This document shows positions 62,569 through 64,000 of a stretch of DNA of 64,000 bases, in pieces. This stretch comes from G963668345 sp965206025 (GTDB lineage Bacteria > Acidobacteriota > Terriglobia > Bryobacterales > UBA6623), in NCBI GenBank assembly GCA_965206025.1, contig CBDBIU010000004.1, positions 2,046,001-2,110,000 of the forward strand, in the 5' to 3' direction. The translations under genes and the position numbers were made by a program. Under the pieces are notes generated by a model. That model had not been told where the DNA came from and searched no databases. It worked only from the letters and a program-made list of their open reading frames with translations. Every line of letters starts with the position of its first letter. The stretch's first letter is position 1.

Positions 62569-62937
62569 TTACTTATGGACGGAAAACTGATCCTGCGGAA
62601 GCTTCAGCTTGACCGTAACGGTCTGTTCAGGCTCCCGGAGTTCGACGGTTTCGCCGTAAGTCTGATACCCTTCCGCGATCACCTGGAGCAAGACAAACCC
62701 TTGTTTAATGGGCGGCAGGGGGGCGGTTCCTTGTTGGCTGGTTTTGAGCTCGAAACTACGGCCCACCTTCTTATGCTTTTTACCCTTCAGCGTGCGGACA
62801 ATGAGGCTGGCGCGGGGCACCGGTTCACCTTCATGGTCGACGACCACGATGCGCAGGCTGGACCGCGGTTTCTTGGCTGACAACGCGTGCGGAGAGACAA
62901 ACAGCGAAGCGAGGATAATGGCAGTTAAGGCTCTCAT
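62569..62937 (-). CDS. Small exported protein with a carboxypeptidase-regulatory-like (Ig-type) domain
   Basis: 122 residues with a signal peptide (MRALTAIILASLFVSPHALSA). Then come beta-strands in the CarboxypepD_reg style: LRIVVVDHEGEPVPRASLIV RTLKG, and the late GFVLLQVIAEGYQTYGETVE LREPEQTVTVKLKL. Such domains occur at the N-terminus of TonB-dependent receptors. It lies 36 bp downstream of a receptor-like gene on the same strand and may be part of the same outer-membrane system. Confidence 0.75.
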   Translation of the reverse strand: MRALTAIILASLFVSPHALSAKKPRSSLRIVVVDHEGEPVPRASLIVRTLKGKKHKKVGRSFELKTSQQGTAPLPPIKQGFVLLQVIAEGYQTYGETVELREPEQTVTVKLKLPQDQFSVHK

Positions 62938-62972
62938 GTCAAGAAATCAAACCGCGGATGGTCAAGCGCCAG

Positions 62973-64000
62973 TCAGAAAATGAAACTCAGAGCTCCACGG
63001 TAGCTTCGAATCGCCTGCAATAGATACATCTGTCCGCCATCGAAAGTCTGGATGGGAATATAGCCCGCTTTGAGGAGATTCCTGAGTTCAGCCCTGGCTT
63101 CCAGCTTGCCGGGGAGGGAGCCGTGGAAAGGCAGCGGCTGGCGGACGATCAGATTCAAGCCGGGATTCGAGCGGGCCGCGAAGTCGTTGTAGAGATCCGG
63201 AGCAATGACCGCCTGACGGCTGAGCCACTGGTAGGTCGAAACCACGCGCGTCCCCGACCCGGGCAACTCGCTCGAAAGCGAAGCCATCAGCATATGGGCC
63301 TGCCGCATGTCGAGCGATCGGCGAAGTTCGTTAGGATCGGCGGTTTGCAACTCCGCCCTCGTCGGAGACAAAGCACCGCCGAGTCCATAGCCGACGGCCG
63401 CTTGCAAACGGTCGCGCAGCTTGCGGGCGTAGGAAATGCGAAAGCCCGACGCCTGGTGATAGCCGCCGTTGAAGGTCGAGCTCATCGAAAACAGATCAGG
63501 CAACACATTACCGCCGGCGTAGTAGCCCTCGGGTACGACCGCGGACAAGGCGGCGTCGGAAATACGGTCTCGATAAACGGCCGCTTCGAGAAGTCCGTCT
63601 CCCATGGTTTCGCGGTAAGCGATCTCGACGTGCTCGGTGCGCTGAACGGTGGGCCGGCCGTCGGCAAGCGCCATTCTGGGAAACAGTCCCAGCGACGAAA
63701 CCTCCTGCCGGAGAGCTTCCGTGCCCGTAACAGCTTCGTCCGGCCGGGGAACGCCCGACGCGTAGCGAAGCTGAACCTCACGGTTTGGACCGATGTTATA
63801 GATCAGACGGCCGTAGGGGCTTACGAAGTTCAGCCGGTTGAGGAAGCTGACCGATTCATAGAGAAAGCCGTACTCGAAACGAGCCGTATCGCCCAACTCG
63901 ATGTGGTCGCCGAAACCCAAGGTGAAGGTTTCGAGCCTGGGAAGATCGCCGTCCAACGGCCCGCCGACGATGGCCTGAGTGGCCGCCACGGGTACCTGAA
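62973..64000 (-). CDS. C-terminal part of an outer-membrane beta-barrel (TonB-dependent receptor-like), partial
   Basis: The frame is open to the right edge, so this is the 3' part (about 342 residues) of a longer gene. It shows repeated aromatic-rich amphipathic strands (FLYESVSFLNRLNFVSPYGR, GFRISYARKLRDRLQAAVGY, TRVVSTYQWLSRQAVI) and ends in SYRGALSFIF, the terminal Phe of outer-membrane barrels. It fits the barrel end of Oar-like or other TonB-dependent proteins of Acidobacteriota. The plug domain lies outside the window, so the transported substrate is unknown. Confidence 0.72.
   Translation of the reverse strand, partial: QVPVAATQAIVGGPLDGDLPRLETFTLGFGDHIELGDTARFEYGFLYESVSFLNRLNFVSPYGRLIYNIGPNREVQLRYASGVPRPDEAVTGTEALRQEVSSLGLFPRMALADGRPTVQRTEHVEIAYRETMGDGLLEAAVYRDRISDAALSAVVPEGYYAGGNVLPDLFSMSSTFNGGYHQASGFRISYARKLRDRLQAAVGYGLGGALSPTRAELQTADPNELRRSLDMRQAHMLMASLSSELPGSGTRVVSTYQWLSRQAVIAPDLYNDFAARSNPGLNLIVRQPLPFHGSLPGKLEARAELRNLLKAGYIPIQTFDGGQMYLLQAIRSYRGALSFIF

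Overview
The window is GC-rich, densely coded bacterial chromosome. It carries housekeeping genes (glnE, uvrC, tyrS, purM-purN, zwf-opcA-pgl, xseB-ispA-tlyA-nadK). It also carries a PSD1/DUF1501 gene pair, Tad-type pseudopilins, an Asp-box sialidase-like exported protein and an outer-membrane barrel fragment. That mix fits Acidobacteriota (Solibacter/Bryobacter-like or Vicinamibacter-like) best, with Planctomycetota or Verrucomicrobiota as weaker alternatives. This is inference: there is no rRNA or other phylogenetic marker here. I saw no convincing tRNA, rRNA, CRISPR array or prophage.

Layout. 1-8 kb: partial glnE, an exported protein, uvrC, an APC amino-acid permease and a NicO-type Ni/Co exporter. 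8-13 kb: a minus-strand catabolic operon (SDR, 2-oxoacid dehydrogenase E1 alpha and beta, an M24 creatinase/aminopeptidase-like enzyme, then a VOC protein). 13-18 kb: a GYD protein and an RND efflux pair. 18-30 kb: sialidase-like protein, a nested IS481/MITE, a ThDP enzyme, a membrane-protein gene broken twice, and the PSD1-DUF1501 pair. 30-38 kb: tyrS, purM-purN, a 2-hydroxyacid dehydrogenase and a tadG-tadE-tadE cluster with a decayed fourth gene. 38-46 kb: an intact ISL3-family IS, a GT-C-like membrane protein, an FkbM methyltransferase and an interrupted NTF2-like gene. 47-50 kb: the oxidative pentose-phosphate operon. 50-52 kb: two inverted ISL3-type MITEs around and inside a broken small exported gene. 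52-64 kb: a D-aminoacylase-like lipoprotein, glcD, a membrane/propeller protein, xseB-ispA-tlyA-nadK, a broken nitrilase, thpR and a TonB-receptor-like C-terminus.

The strongest signal not explained by gene content is a dense population of small non-autonomous mobile elements. (a) Three nearly identical 456-bp MITEs have ISL3-like ends and three different 8-bp target duplications; an ISL3 IS with matching ends is in the same window. (b) A dispersed family of about 180-190 bp has GCCCGC...GCGGGC ends bordered by TA. One copy splits an NTF2-like gene so that precise removal restores the frame. (c) A 275-bp IS630-derived element with TA duplications splits a membrane-protein gene. (d) Two copies of a 154-160 bp TIR element lie in opposite orientations. 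(e) Many short REP-like palindromes are present. Several pseudogenes can be reconstructed exactly by removing these elements, which gives direct evidence of transposition. Two enzymes (M24 and D-aminoacylase-like) lack canonical metal ligands.
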